A DNA stretch of 64,000 nt from Ricordea florida (lineage: Eukaryota; Cnidaria; Anthozoa; Corallimorpharia; Ricordeidae). Each line of letters opens with the position of its first letter. Within the stretch, counting starts at the first letter, position 1. The notes beneath the pieces are model-generated. The model did no database searches and had not been told where the DNA came from. It saw nothing but the letters and a program-made list of their open reading frames with translations. Positions 9,914 through 18,893 of the stretch are shown here, in pieces. Location: assembly GCA_949710005.1 (NCBI GenBank), contig OX453273.1, positions 37,846,538 through 37,910,537 on the forward strand, in the 5' to 3' direction. The translations under genes were made by a program, and so were the position numbers.

Positions 9914-11491
9914 CTACCGAAATAGATACCATGCAAATACACTAGAGACAATTATAAATGCTAATATATTATCTTCATGTTGCGTTGAGTCAATATTATT
10001 TTCGTGTTTCGATGAGTATGTTTGTGTTGAGTCTGTTTTCATTGGTGGTTTTGGTTTCGTTTCAGTTCTATGTGGTAACTTTACCTTTGAGGATCCTAAG
10101 TTATGACTTATTCCAACCTGTTTTGCTTCAGTGTTTAGGGAATTATTCACTCCAAAATTCATATCATTACTCGCTTTCATAAGTTTGTTATTAAAACCAG
10201 TCACGCTTTCAGTGTTGATTATCATATTACTTGGCATTAACCATACACCAGGAGCAATAGCTAAATCAAGTCGTAATTTCGCTTCCTGTACAGCTAATTG
10301 ATATCTTTGGATAGAACTAGAAATGTCATTCTCGATCACACTACTTTCAAATAAAGCTAAGAATTCTTGTCGTGTCTCGATCGCTCCACCACCATTACCA
10401 TAAATCGAGTTTCTAGTGTTGACTTGTGCCCCTAATATACAGTAAACAAAAGCTTCAGCAGATCGATTCAATCTACCAAGTCCAGCTTTAGTGAGTCCAT
10501 GACCACTTGTTGGGATAAACCAGGCATATTTGAAATCGACAAAGTCATCATTACGGATAAATGATATGAGATTACCCTTTTCCTTCTTACCACCTTCATC
10601 AGCAAATTTACCACCTTCACCAGACCACTGATCTGCTTCAACATCATAATTTCTTACAATATGTACATTTTGATATCCTCCACCTTTTCCATTATATCCA
10701 GAACCATAATCAAGGAATATATCTCCTAATCCCCCATTTCTTCCACCTTTCCATCTAAAGTCTGAGTTTTTTGATATGCTAAATTCAGCACACAATCGTT
10801 GATATGCTACTTTATTATATGGATTGTTGTTTATTACAAAAGGTTGCTTATCGGGTAAGGGAAGGCTTAATTCATATAATATCCGCCTTATTGTGAAATA
10901 TACATGAAACTTAATGAAGCTACTCACTACTTTAGGATAATTTAAACTCTCAAAAGGACTTATCCCACAACCAGATGTCGCACACCATACTGCAAAATTA
11001 AGTTGTTGAGGCCAATAATTCATATCGGGTTCGTTCAACCATTTTCTACTTTGCTTACCAAACTTGAAAGTAACAACTTGATTGGTAAAAACATCACGCA
11101 TCTTTGCTGTGAATTTCTTCGTATTTGACATGTATATATCCAACGAGGTTAGCATTTTTGTTATATCACTTGTAAAGTCATCAAAGTTAATAGCTGGTAT
11201 AGGATAGCTTCGATTGGTTATATTTAAACTTTTTGGGAATGAACTTAATTCATCATCATCCAATCCTAAATCTTTCCATAAAAGTTTTTTCAAACGAGGT
11301 GACAGGTCATCAGTCCATGTTTTACCTGTAGGGTCATCATAAGACATTATTATTGTTCCATTGACTTTCCATTTAATATAACCTCCATATTGATCACCCA
11401 CAAATATAAATTGGTCACGATCAGCCTTTGGATACTTATTTCTGAAATCATTGAGTAACATTTTATTCCTTATGTTTAGAATAAGATGCAT
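9914..11491 (-). CDS. Conserved 525-aa Polinton protein with C-terminal membrane anchor
   Basis: Residues from about 11 to 75 form a small domain (F-x-x-KYPKAD...FIFVGDQYGGYIKW...LW) that is also present in the 400-aa protein of the same element. The middle carries a Cys pair (VWCATSGCGISPFESLNYP) and Gly/Asp-rich segments. The last 18 residues are a membrane helix (IIVSSVFAWYLFR). The Polinton 2 homologue (45445-47022) is very similar but starts at MLFEDF, so the true start here is probably the Met at 11461. Likely a virion component; this is inference from conservation and location in the capsid gene cluster. Confidence 0.85.
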   Translation of the reverse strand: MHLILNIRNKMLLNDFRNKYPKADRDQFIFVGDQYGGYIKWKVNGTIIMSYDDPTGKTWTDDLSPRLKKLLWKDLGLDDDELSSFPKSLNITNRSYPIPAINFDDFTSDITKMLTSLDIYMSNTKKFTAKMRDVFTNQVVTFKFGKQSRKWLNEPDMNYWPQQLNFAVWCATSGCGISPFESLNYPKVVSSFIKFHVYFTIRRILYELSLPLPDKQPFVINNNPYNKVAYQRLCAEFSISKNSDFRWKGGRNGGLGDIFLDYGSGYNGKGGGYQNVHIVRNYDVEADQWSGEGGKFADEGGKKEKGNLISFIRNDDFVDFKYAWFIPTSGHGLTKAGLGRLNRSAEAFVYCILGAQVNTRNSIYGNGGGAIETRQEFLALFESSVIENDISSSIQRYQLAVQEAKLRLDLAIAPGVWLMPSNMIINTESVTGFNNKLMKASNDMNFGVNNSLNTEAKQVGISHNLGSSKVKLPHRTETKPKPPMKTDSTQTYSSKHENNIDSTQHEDNILAFIIVSSVFAWYLFR

Positions 11492-11543
11492 ATGTTTTTA
11501 AATCAACTCCGTTCTTTTCTAATATTAACCTCAAATGAAAATT

Positions 11544-12140
11544 TTAATGTGCGGGAACGGTTAGCTCCTTTAATATGTCTGCACGAACCTCTCTCCTTAT
11601 CTGAGACATATTTAAGTTTTTTTCAGTATCTCTCCTAAATTTTTGACGGATTTCGAGTTTTAGTTTTTCAAACTTTTCTAACTCTGCTAAAATTATGGAA
11701 AATTCTTGTTCAGAGATAACATTATCTTTCAATGCCTTTGAAACCAAGTCGTTAATGGTGTTTACCTTTGCTTTTGCTAGAGAAACTGTCTGTTCATGTT
11801 TACTAACTTTATGTGAAAGTCGTTTAGAAGCCGCACCGAATCCAACCGATATTCCTCCGCAAACACCTCCGACAACACCTAATGGAATACCAACAACAGC
11901 ACCAAAACCAGTAAGAGAGGTTCCCAATCCACTTGCAGATAGGATAACTGAAAACACCCCACAACCAACACTGATTTTTGTAAATATTCCTCTTGCTCTA
12001 TTGTATTTTTTCCTAACATCCTCATAATGTTTAATTTCCTTCTCAAGATTTTGTAGTACTTCACATGACTTTTGTAGTCTGAAATTAAGCGAGTCTCCAT
12101 TAATAGGTAATTGTGGATAAATTCTATTGTAGTCATCCAT
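11544..12140 (-). CDS. Coil - Gly-rich hydrophobic - coil protein (198 aa)
   Basis: Residues 20-50 are a helical coil, 52-105 a long Gly/Val/Ser-rich hydrophobic hairpin (GLGTSLTGFGAVVGIPLGVVGG), and 110-190 a charged helix (KHEQTVSLAKAKVNTINDLVSKALKD). The two-segment hydrophobic core resembles a membrane-inserting hairpin. Nearly the same protein occurs in Polinton 2. Similar proteins recur in cnidarian Polintons as I recall; no biochemical role is known to me. Confidence 0.85.
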   Translation of the reverse strand: MDDYNRIYPQLPINGDSLNFRLQKSCEVLQNLEKEIKHYEDVRKKYNRARGIFTKISVGCGVFSVILSASGLGTSLTGFGAVVGIPLGVVGGVCGGISVGFGAASKRLSHKVSKHEQTVSLAKAKVNTINDLVSKALKDNVISEQEFSIILAELEKFEKLKLEIRQKFRRDTEKNLNMSQIRREVRADILKELTVPAH

Positions 12141-12150
12141 TTTTTACTAC

Positions 12151-12534
12151 TCAACATGAAATCTTTAAATCGATACGAATACGCACTGTATTAGAGATTA
12201 ATTTTGTTCCGTTTTTATCTAAAATCCATAAAGTAAAGTAGTTCAAAGGGTTTTTAGTTTCTGAGATTCTTAAACAAGGATATTTTTGAGATGGAATAAC
12301 AGCTAGTAGTTGTGAGGGATTAAGTTCTACACTTTCACGTCTAGGGATCCGATTGGAATATGAAGACTTTGGCTCTATAAGATCACACATTAAGTATAAA
12401 GGATTTTCAGACGTTGCATTAGTCATGGAACTATCTATCATTTGTATCTCTTTTACACTGGTTAAGGGTGGATCTAAATATATTCTTGTTTCAGTGGTTA
12501 ACATTGTGATAGATAGAAACGTTGTCTCATTCAT
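12151..12534 (-). pseudogene. Penton-like (minor capsid) protein, internally deleted
   Basis: 127 aa against 211 aa in Polinton 2. The amino end (SITML..ETRIYLDPPL..VKEIQ) and the carboxy half (LYLMCDLIEPKSSYSNR..., NYFTLWILDKNGTKLI) match, but about 85 residues between them, covering several expected jelly-roll strands, are missing. Unlike Polinton 2, where the gene sits at the far left, here it lies between the 198- and 400-aa genes. The frame is open, so it may have been a clean deletion, but a complete penton fold is unlikely. Confidence 0.7.
12160..12169 (-). promoter_or_regulatory. TTTAAAGATT box before the 198-aa gene
   Basis: Exact box on -, 19 bp upstream of the ATG at 12140 and overlapping the end of the penton-like frame. 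Confidence 0.55.
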
Positions 12535-12544
12535 TATTTTTTAC

Positions 12545-13747
12545 TTATCTCCTCTTCTTGTTTTTAAACTGTTCTACAAAATATAGAACCACAGCCATTA
12601 TCAATAACCAAGCGTTCTTACCTAAAAATCCAATAACCTCACCCGCTGTTTTGAATAGAAAGCTCACGATAGCTCCAACCATTCCAGGTAATATTTCACC
12701 GAGTTTCTTACCAATCGTTTTCAAACCATTACCAACACATTTTCCCAATGTGGATAGACCTTTAGAAAGATTAGAAACTATAACACCAATGACTACACCT
12801 ACAGCACTCACAATAGCAAAGACTGTAAAACCATACTTTTTGAATATAGCCTTCACACGATCACGAAGAGGCATATTTTTAAGAATTTCATCATTTCGTC
12901 CCTCGATTTCACTTATTTGTTCTTGACTTAAAATTATCTGCTTTCTCGCTAGTTCCTGATATTTATTAACCTCAGTTTGTAAACGATCCCTACTTTGTTC
13001 TATCTTTGTTAAATTGCTAATTCCCTTCTTATATTTATCTATTTCATCTTTGTATCGATTTAATTCAACCTTAAGTTTATCAACCTCTGTTTTATATTCT
13101 ACCTTCTGTTTAACCGCCGCATCTAAATAGCTTTCAGTTTCCGCGATTCTGGTTTGATGTTCCTCGATTATTCTCCGCTTCTCTTTATCATTATTAATAT
13201 AAATTTGTCTCTCCAAATCATTTGTTTCTACTACTGTTCTTAAACCCTCTAATGCATTAAGTAAATCCCTAATTTCTTCATTTTTTTCATTCAATTGTGA
13301 TATAAGATCGTCATTTGCTTCCACAACTTCTTCTGCTTTTTTACCTAGAGCTTTCATTAGGGTAGGTGGTAATTTATCATTCACTTCACCATTGCTTTTT
13401 AAGAAAAAATGAGGTTTTGATCCTTCCCTAACCAATTCTAAATACACTCTACCATATTCATCTGTATCGAATGTAAATTTTGAAGTATCAGGGTTAGGAA
13501 ATTTGCTTCTAATCACATCCCAAGCGTAATCTTTATCACCTTCCCTTACCAACAATCGATCAGTTTCACGACTATCAAATGAAGTTGTTTGTTTATAATT
13601 ATTAGGGTAAGTTGGACGAGCGATGGATGATATTGTATCCATTTCCATATTTTCTGCATCAACATCACCACCTGTATCAACTGATTCAAAGTTTGGTATT
13701 TCTTTTGGTATATCTCCTCCTTCTGCCATATTTAATTTTTTACTCAT
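12545..13747 (-). CDS. Coiled-coil protein with C-terminal membrane segments (400 aa)
   Basis: Residues 75-140 repeat the small domain seen at the start of the 525-aa protein (F-x-x-D-E-YGRVYLEL...LPPTLMKALG). Residues 140-290 are a long coiled coil rich in Glu, Lys, Arg and Leu. Two hydrophobic stretches follow (FAIVSAVGVVIGVIVSNL and GMVGAIVSFLF...AWLLIMAVVLYFVE). The start is more likely the Met at 13729 (MAEGG), which matches the Polinton 2 start and gives the usual spacing to the upstream box. The shape suggests a membrane-anchored fibre or scaffold; function unknown. Confidence 0.85.
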   Translation of the reverse strand: MSKKLNMAEGGDIPKEIPNFESVDTGGDVDAENMEMDTISSIARPTYPNNYKQTTSFDSRETDRLLVREGDKDYAWDVIRSKFPNPDTSKFTFDTDEYGRVYLELVREGSKPHFFLKSNGEVNDKLPPTLMKALGKKAEEVVEANDDLISQLNEKNEEIRDLLNALEGLRTVVETNDLERQIYINNDKEKRRIIEEHQTRIAETESYLDAAVKQKVEYKTEVDKLKVELNRYKDEIDKYKKGISNLTKIEQSRDRLQTEVNKYQELARKQIILSQEQISEIEGRNDEILKNMPLRDRVKAIFKKYGFTVFAIVSAVGVVIGVIVSNLSKGLSTLGKCVGNGLKTIGKKLGEILPGMVGAIVSFLFKTAGEVIGFLGKNAWLLIMAVVLYFVEQFKNKKRR

Positions 13748-13755
13748 CAGTAAGA

Positions 13756-13765
13756 AATCTTTAAA
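13756..13765 (-). promoter_or_regulatory. TTTAAAGATT box before the 400-aa gene
   Basis: Exact box on -, 26 bp upstream of the Met at 13729. The Met at 13747 would lie only 8 bp away, which favours 13729 as start. Confidence 0.55.
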
Positions 13766-13781
13766 CTAATCACACACTTTA

Positions 13782-14174
13782 CTAAAATAATTTACTAACT
13801 GCATAACCTAAAGCTAACATACCACCACCTACATATACCATTTCACCCGTCTTTTGATTGTCACTAGGTCTATAATAATCAGAGAATTTTGGTTCATGCA
13901 TTTGACTATACAATTTCAAAGCTTCATCTGTATTCGAAATATTTTGTGATGCTCTATTTTTAACATCCCTCTGTTGTACTTTCCAATCAATGAGATTCTG
14001 TCTCTTTTCCTGATATGTAGCATAATCTTTTTGATATTTTTCTAATGCCTTATCATGTCGAATTCGTTCTGCATCTGTTTTATCACCTGAGAGATATTTT
14101 GCAAGATATGATCCACCAACGAATGTAGTCGCATTCAAAATAGCTCCTCCAACCATCATTGCTATTGTTGTCAT
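13782..14174 (-). CDS. Small two-membrane-segment Polinton protein (130 aa)
   Basis: An amino-terminal hydrophobic helix (MMVGGAILNATTFVGGSYLAKYL), then a charged helix (RIRHDKALEKYQKDYATYQEKRQNLIDW), then HEPKFSDYYRPSDNQKTGE and a second membrane helix (MVYVGGGMLALGYAVSKLF). It is close to the Polinton 2 copy. This protein type recurs in Polintons of several animal groups as I recall, but has no assigned role. It sits in a run of small membrane proteins next to the ATPase and capsid genes. Confidence 0.85.
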   Translation of the reverse strand: MTTIAMMVGGAILNATTFVGGSYLAKYLSGDKTDAERIRHDKALEKYQKDYATYQEKRQNLIDWKVQQRDVKNRASQNISNTDEALKLYSQMHEPKFSDYYRPSDNQKTGEMVYVGGGMLALGYAVSKLF

Positions 14175-14197
14175 TTGTTAGTCAATATGTAAAATCT

Positions 14198-14416
14198 TTA
14201 AGTTGGCAAAATCTTTTGATCCTCTAAATATGTTTTTAGGTACATACTACCTGACAATACAGCTACCCATTTAGCATAATTTGTAATACTTGAGGATGGA
14301 TCGTTCATAAATGATTCTTTCATAGCCTTTTTAGCTACATATCCAACTCCAGCTGCTAATCCGATAAGGACTGCTGAATCAGTAACAGTTTTCACAAGTT
14401 TGTTTTCAGTTGACAT
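14198..14416 (-). CDS. Small membrane protein (72 aa)
   Basis: One hydrophobic segment near residues 12-30 (SAVLIGLAAGVGYVAKKAM) and a weaker one near 45-62 (YAKWVAVLSGSMYLKTYL). Almost the same protein lies at 49939-50157 in Polinton 2. Candidate virion membrane or minor capsid protein, by location only. Confidence 0.82.
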   Translation of the reverse strand: MSTENKLVKTVTDSAVLIGLAAGVGYVAKKAMKESFMNDPSSSITNYAKWVAVLSGSMYLKTYLEDQKILPT

Positions 14417-14438
14417 AATTTTTTACTAAACAGTAAGA

Positions 14439-14448
14439 AATCTTTAAA
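14439..14448 (-). promoter_or_regulatory. TTTAAAGATT box before the 72-aa gene
   Basis: Exact box on -, 22 bp upstream of the ATG at 14416. Confidence 0.55.
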
Positions 14449-14457
14449 CTACTTTCC

Positions 14458-14669
14458 TTATAACATTCCTATTTTTGGAATCTGTGTGGGTGGTGGTTGT
14501 GGTACAGGAATATTTGATGGTGGTGGTCTTTGTGGAACTTGTGATAAATCAGGTATTCTATTTTTGTAATATCTCATCATATCAAATGCGGTGAAACCTA
14601 TTCCAACAATAGATAATACAGTAGTAAAAGATAGCTCTGGTATCCATGCTTTTGTGGTTTCTTCTTCAT
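14458..14669 (-). pseudogene. Lys/Glu-rich single-membrane-segment protein, C-terminal half (split by insertion)
   Basis: Read on -, this encodes the counterpart of residues about 85-158 of the Polinton 2 158-aa protein, including a TTVLSIVGIGFTAFDMM-like membrane helix and a Pro-rich tail ending IGML. The amino half lies at 17426-17617. The 2.8-kb repeat between them destroys the gene. Confidence 0.8.
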
Positions 14670-16245
14670 TCCTCGCGAAGCGAGGCCGAAGGCCGAGCGT
14701 AGCGAGGTTACTAATCGTGTCGCCTTCGGTCAGACCACGTGGCTCGCAAGCCCGAGTAAATCGAGCCGAGAGTTTTTATATATGTATATATATATATATA
14801 TTTTAAAGGTGTCCGTTCGCAGGCGTGGTTACCAGGCCACAGTAGCGCATTTGACAAATTGCTGAATTTCCGCCATTGCGTATTCGGTGATGCCTTTTTG
14901 AAAATAATGTAAATTTTGTGGAACCGATTTCACTCCTCCTGGAAGTACATCCCAGCAAGAAGATCTCCGAGATATACAAGAAAAAGCAGCAAGACATCGT
15001 AGTCGAGTAAGTTCGAATACCGTGAAAATCAACACAAGGAAAGTACGACTCAAAGCACAGCCAGAGATACGACGGTAGGGAGAATAACAACTGACATCCC
15101 AGCAAAGACAACAACTGCTCGCCCTAAAAAAGGCAAACGAAACAGCAGGGAAAAGGACCAGGAATTCAACCAAGTTAATTTTGAATTTGAATGTGTTATT
15201 GATAGAAATACAGGACATGAGTGAACGATTACATAACGAAATATACTGGCGAACTAAATTTAGCAAAACGACTTCGAAGGGAAACCGAGGAGGAACGACT
15301 TCAACGATCAGAGATGTCTCTGGAAAATAATTCTGTTAGTGTAAAAACGGAATCGGAAGACGAGCAACATATTGCAGGAGAATGTATGAAGGTATTTTTC
15401 GTAATAAAACGATAGCCTTTCCATTTTAATTCCCAACACAGAGAGTTGCAGTTGTGATAGCAATCATTTATAACTATGTAATCTGATATCATTGCAACAG
15501 TGAAAATATTGTAAATCATCTTGATCTAGCAGTTATGTTAAGCATATTCAACAGAATAGATACCCAGTGTCACTAAGTACTGTATTCTCTGATTGAAAGG
15601 TTTCAGTAATAGTGCGTGGGGACAGACAAGTTTCATAGCCTTTTTACAATGGGTCAGTTTTACCTTACAGTACTATGAGCCCTTGATAAAATTGCTATCT
15701 AGGACCCCTGCCCTTTTCCCACAAATGAAAAGTTAATTTAAGCCCTAATTTGCAAAATTATACATAACATATTAACTACTTACTGCTGTTCATTTTTATG
15801 ATATCAAATACCAATATTTAATAACAACCACAACATACAGTTCACCTTTTACACTGGAAAAACTATAAAGAAGAAACTAAAGTATGTAATGCCAAAACTT
15901 TTATGATCTTTCTCATATATTCATTGCAAGTGTGCTGTATATAGTAACAATTGTTTCAAGTTTCATAAATGCCCAATGCTTTCAATCATGATTTTCCACA
16001 CTAACTTTATGGACAAATGACTGCACTAGATTTTAAGCCTTAAAGAAGAAATGACATTCTTTAGAGCTGTTTTGATTACCACCACCTCTGATGGAAAGCC
16101 TGTCAAGAAGATTTTTGTATTGCTTGTAGTAGTAGAGGAACAATACTTTTACCCAGATAAGGACATACATTCCATCCCATAACAATATACATTAAGAAAA
16201 ACATAAAAACATATAACAATAATAATAAAAGTATCAATACCAGTA

Positions 16246-16290
<45 letters not shown>

Positions 16291-17425
16291 GATAATAATA
16301 TAATAATAGTGCTTCTCATTACTATATGTCATTGGTTACAGTTCAATACCTCGAGCTGCTTTGACTTTTTTTATGAAATACCATACTATTAAATTTTTCT
16401 TCTGCAGTTGTTATAATTGAAATTTTCATATACTATTCTTTAGTTGGGTATGGATATTGTGGCTGTTTCTGTAACAGCACAATTAAACTTTCATGTGGTA
16501 TATACTATTGACTGCTTGATGTTGATTTTGCATTAATTTTTTTATTGTTTTTATGATTACCTAAAAAAAGCACAGCCACATACTATACAGTAGGCACTCT
16601 CTATTACCAAACCTTTATTCAAAGTTTTTGTAGAATCCAATTATTTTACCCTCAATTTTTTTATGTAATGACATTGTATCTCTAACTTCTGTTGATATGG
16701 CATATCTTTTGAGGGAAGAGGAATTTTTCTATCTACCACTGGGAGTACCATTCCAACTGAAGAGAGTAAACAAATTGAAACGTGCACTATTCATAACGCT
16801 CTCAATTGTGGTTACCTAGGAATGAAATAATGACTGCAGTAGACAATAAAATATCTAATCAGAAGACTCTTCTTACAATGAATCTCATGCAATGATGACA
16901 ATAGAGCATAAACAAAAAATAATTGGAGCATTGAACTCATCCTCGGTGTAAGAATATATTGCTTTTAAAAGTGATGTACAACAAAGCGGACAAAGCAGTA
17001 AAGACTAAGAAAAGAAAACTAAAATAAAAAACAGTTTTTTACGCTGTGGTAAACACAAGCACTAATATCAGTTCTTCAAGATTTCACTTGCAAAAGATTT
17101 ACAATAATTTTCAATTTGTTTTAAGTGAATATTATTGTCATACTTCATAAACTCTGTATTCCGTGTAAGGATAACAGATAATGTTACTTCTATTCCTTCT
17201 GGTGCAATCTCAGTGGCAGTGAAAGAGCTAAATGAAGTTAACTTTTAAAGCACTGTGTTGAGCGGTATACTGATCATGTCATTTGCACAGGGTGTCAATA
17301 ATTGTGTACCAAACAAAGCATAACGAATATAGTAATGGGGATTAGGATATTAGCGAAAGGCATTGTGACTTCTTCAAAAACTAGCTTCGCGAGGTTTTGC
17401 GGGAGTCGTATTTCTAGTTATAATT
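14670..17425 (+). mobile_element. 2.8-kb repeat family, copy A (inserted in a Polinton 1 gene)
   Basis: The start CCTCGCGAAGCGAGG and end CGGGAGTCGTATTTCTAG recur at other copies in this window. It is flanked by TTCTTCAT at 14662-14669 and 17426-17433, an 8-bp target duplication. Inside are a structured GC-rich leader, a (TA)n tract, remnants of a Lys/Arg/Glu-rich frame near 14940-15400, an (AAT)n tract at 16246-16310 and otherwise AT-rich DNA. No transposase was recognised, so it is probably non-autonomous. Superfamily not assigned. Confidence 0.82.
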
Positions 17426-17617
17426 TTCTTCATGTTTGTTTTCCTCTTGTTCCTTTTCACGTTTCATTTCCCTGGCTAGCGCTTCTCTAGCTTTTCTGTT
17501 TTGTTCTGCTGCTCTCTTACCAGCTGCAACCTTTTTAGGATCTTTCTCTTTAACAGATTTCTTATTTTTAGTGGTAGGTGGATCTATTGTAATTTGTTCA
17601 ACAACTTCTTCTGACAT
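17426..17617 (-). pseudogene. Lys/Glu-rich single-membrane-segment protein, N-terminal half
   Basis: MSEEVVEQIT...KDPKKVAAGKRAAEQNRKAREALAREMKREKEQ matches the amino end of the Polinton 2 158-aa protein, then runs into the inserted repeat. The pair with 14458-14669 defines the insertion point. Confidence 0.8.
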
Positions 17618-17642
17618 TATTATTTTATTTTCAAAAGTAAAG

Positions 17643-17652
17643 AATCTTTAAA
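17643..17652 (-). promoter_or_regulatory. TTTAAAGATT box before the split membrane-protein gene
   Basis: Exact box on -, 25 bp upstream of the ATG at 17617. It is followed at 17655-17735 by short direct repeats of a GTTAAGTAGTATGTTAAGTT type, probably slippage products. Confidence 0.55.
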
Positions 17653-17717
17653 TCAGTTGTGTTAAGTAGTATGTTAAGTTGTGCTAAGTAGTATGTTAAG
17701 TTGTGCTAAGTAGTATG

Positions 17718-18227
17718 TTAAGTAGTATGTTCAGTTTTGTTAGAATCATCTGTAATTGTACTTGAAACTTCTTGTATTTTGTTGATTTTAATGTGCTTAC
17801 AAACCTGGAATAGTCCGCTGGCAAGTGCTACCAATCTTCCACCTTTTAATGCTAAGAGACCTACAAAGTTTGTCAGTTCACGATTAACCAACTCATCATT
17901 CTTCAAATCTTTACAAAGCGCTTCTATATCATCTACAGGAACCATGTAAGAAATGACTTGTGAAACTAATTGAAGAGATGAATCTACTAATCCACCATTA
18001 ATTTTCTTACCTAATACTGCTTGATATCTATTATAATATTTTTCAACATCTTTTTCTGTTAGTCTCTTTATATCACCTAGACTCATATCAGCACCTAAAT
18101 ATTCCTTTGTGGATCCAAGAACTGCAATAATAGCTAGTGATTCTTGTTTTATTTCAATATCATCATTATATTTTACCACATCTTTTACCTCTGGTTGTTC
18201 TTCTATATAATCTTCAACTTCTGACAT
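17718..18227 (-). CDS. Conserved Polinton protein of unknown role (169 aa)
   Basis: Mostly helical. The conserved core is MSLGDIKRLTEKDVEKYYNR, GGLVDSSLQLVSQVISYMVP and LKNDELVNRELTNFVGLLAL, followed by a hydrophobic stretch and a Lys-rich tail. The Polinton 2 copy has 184 aa. No catalytic motif is evident. It lies directly downstream of the packaging ATPase, which fits a role in assembly. Confidence 0.83.
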   Translation of the reverse strand: MSEVEDYIEEQPEVKDVVKYNDDIEIKQESLAIIAVLGSTKEYLGADMSLGDIKRLTEKDVEKYYNRYQAVLGKKINGGLVDSSLQLVSQVISYMVPVDDIEALCKDLKNDELVNRELTNFVGLLALKGGRLVALASGLFQVCKHIKINKIQEVSSTITDDSNKTEHTT

Positions 18228-18258
18228 ATTTTAATTTTGTAATAAAACATAGATTCTT

Positions 18259-18885
18259 TTAAATCACCGCAGGAATCTCTAAATAACATTGGAATGGGTA
18301 GCGTAAACACAAACAGAGTCTAGAATATTTTTCAGTTTTCAGTAGTTCTACAAATTTTTTACATGTTTCTGAGTCTAAATCACCTCCATAATCTTCGAAA
18401 AGCATCTTCATACCTTTCTGTGATGGATTATGGAATGTAACAACACAAGCTACATTTTCTCGGAATGGTTTTGCAATGGATGTTAATTGCTGAGTGAGAA
18501 CCCACACTGATAATCCATGATGTCTTCCAGAGAATGCTAGATCTATAAACTTGTTTGTTCGTTTCTTCAGATCATTCGAAACAGCACAATCGTCTAAAAT
18601 TATTAGTGTATTAGTACCAGAGAACAAAGTTTGACAATCAGTTAACATTTCATTAATCTCATCAATGTTACTAGCATCTGGTGATAATACATAGAAATGT
18701 TTATCTCCGCGAGCAAAATTATGATAGGTTTTATTTTTAGAAAAAGTTGGGCATATTAGAACAATGTATTCAAAAACTTTTCGGAATGGTCCTCTTAGCT
18801 GATCTATGATGTACTTTGTCTTTCCACAATTTGTTGGTCCAGTTATAATGCAATGAAAAGGAACTTTATCTCGTAATTCTTCCAT
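18259..18885 (-). CDS. ATP: Genome-packaging ATPase (FtsK/HerA, A32-like)
   Basis: 208 aa. Walker A is GPTNCGKT at residues 16-23; Walker B is LIILDD at 94-99; TQQ at 131-133 fits the sensor position of A32-type ATPases. In Polintons and related viruses this enzyme pumps the genome into the preformed capsid. It lies 8 bp after the capsid gene on the same strand, so the two are probably expressed together. It is intact, and highly similar to 51365-51988. Confidence 0.92.
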   Translation of the reverse strand: MEELRDKVPFHCIITGPTNCGKTKYIIDQLRGPFRKVFEYIVLICPTFSKNKTYHNFARGDKHFYVLSPDASNIDEINEMLTDCQTLFSGTNTLIILDDCAVSNDLKKRTNKFIDLAFSGRHHGLSVWVLTQQLTSIAKPFRENVACVVTFHNPSQKGMKMLFEDYGGDLDSETCKKFVELLKTEKYSRLCLCLRYPFQCYLEIPAVI

Positions 18886-18893
18886 CTTTTAAA

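Noticed and set aside
14591..14806. Frame joining Polinton 1 to repeat copy A, and similar frames at 38794, 42318 and 60037
   Set aside because: All derive from the structured GC-rich repeat terminus followed by (TA)n; not protein-coding.
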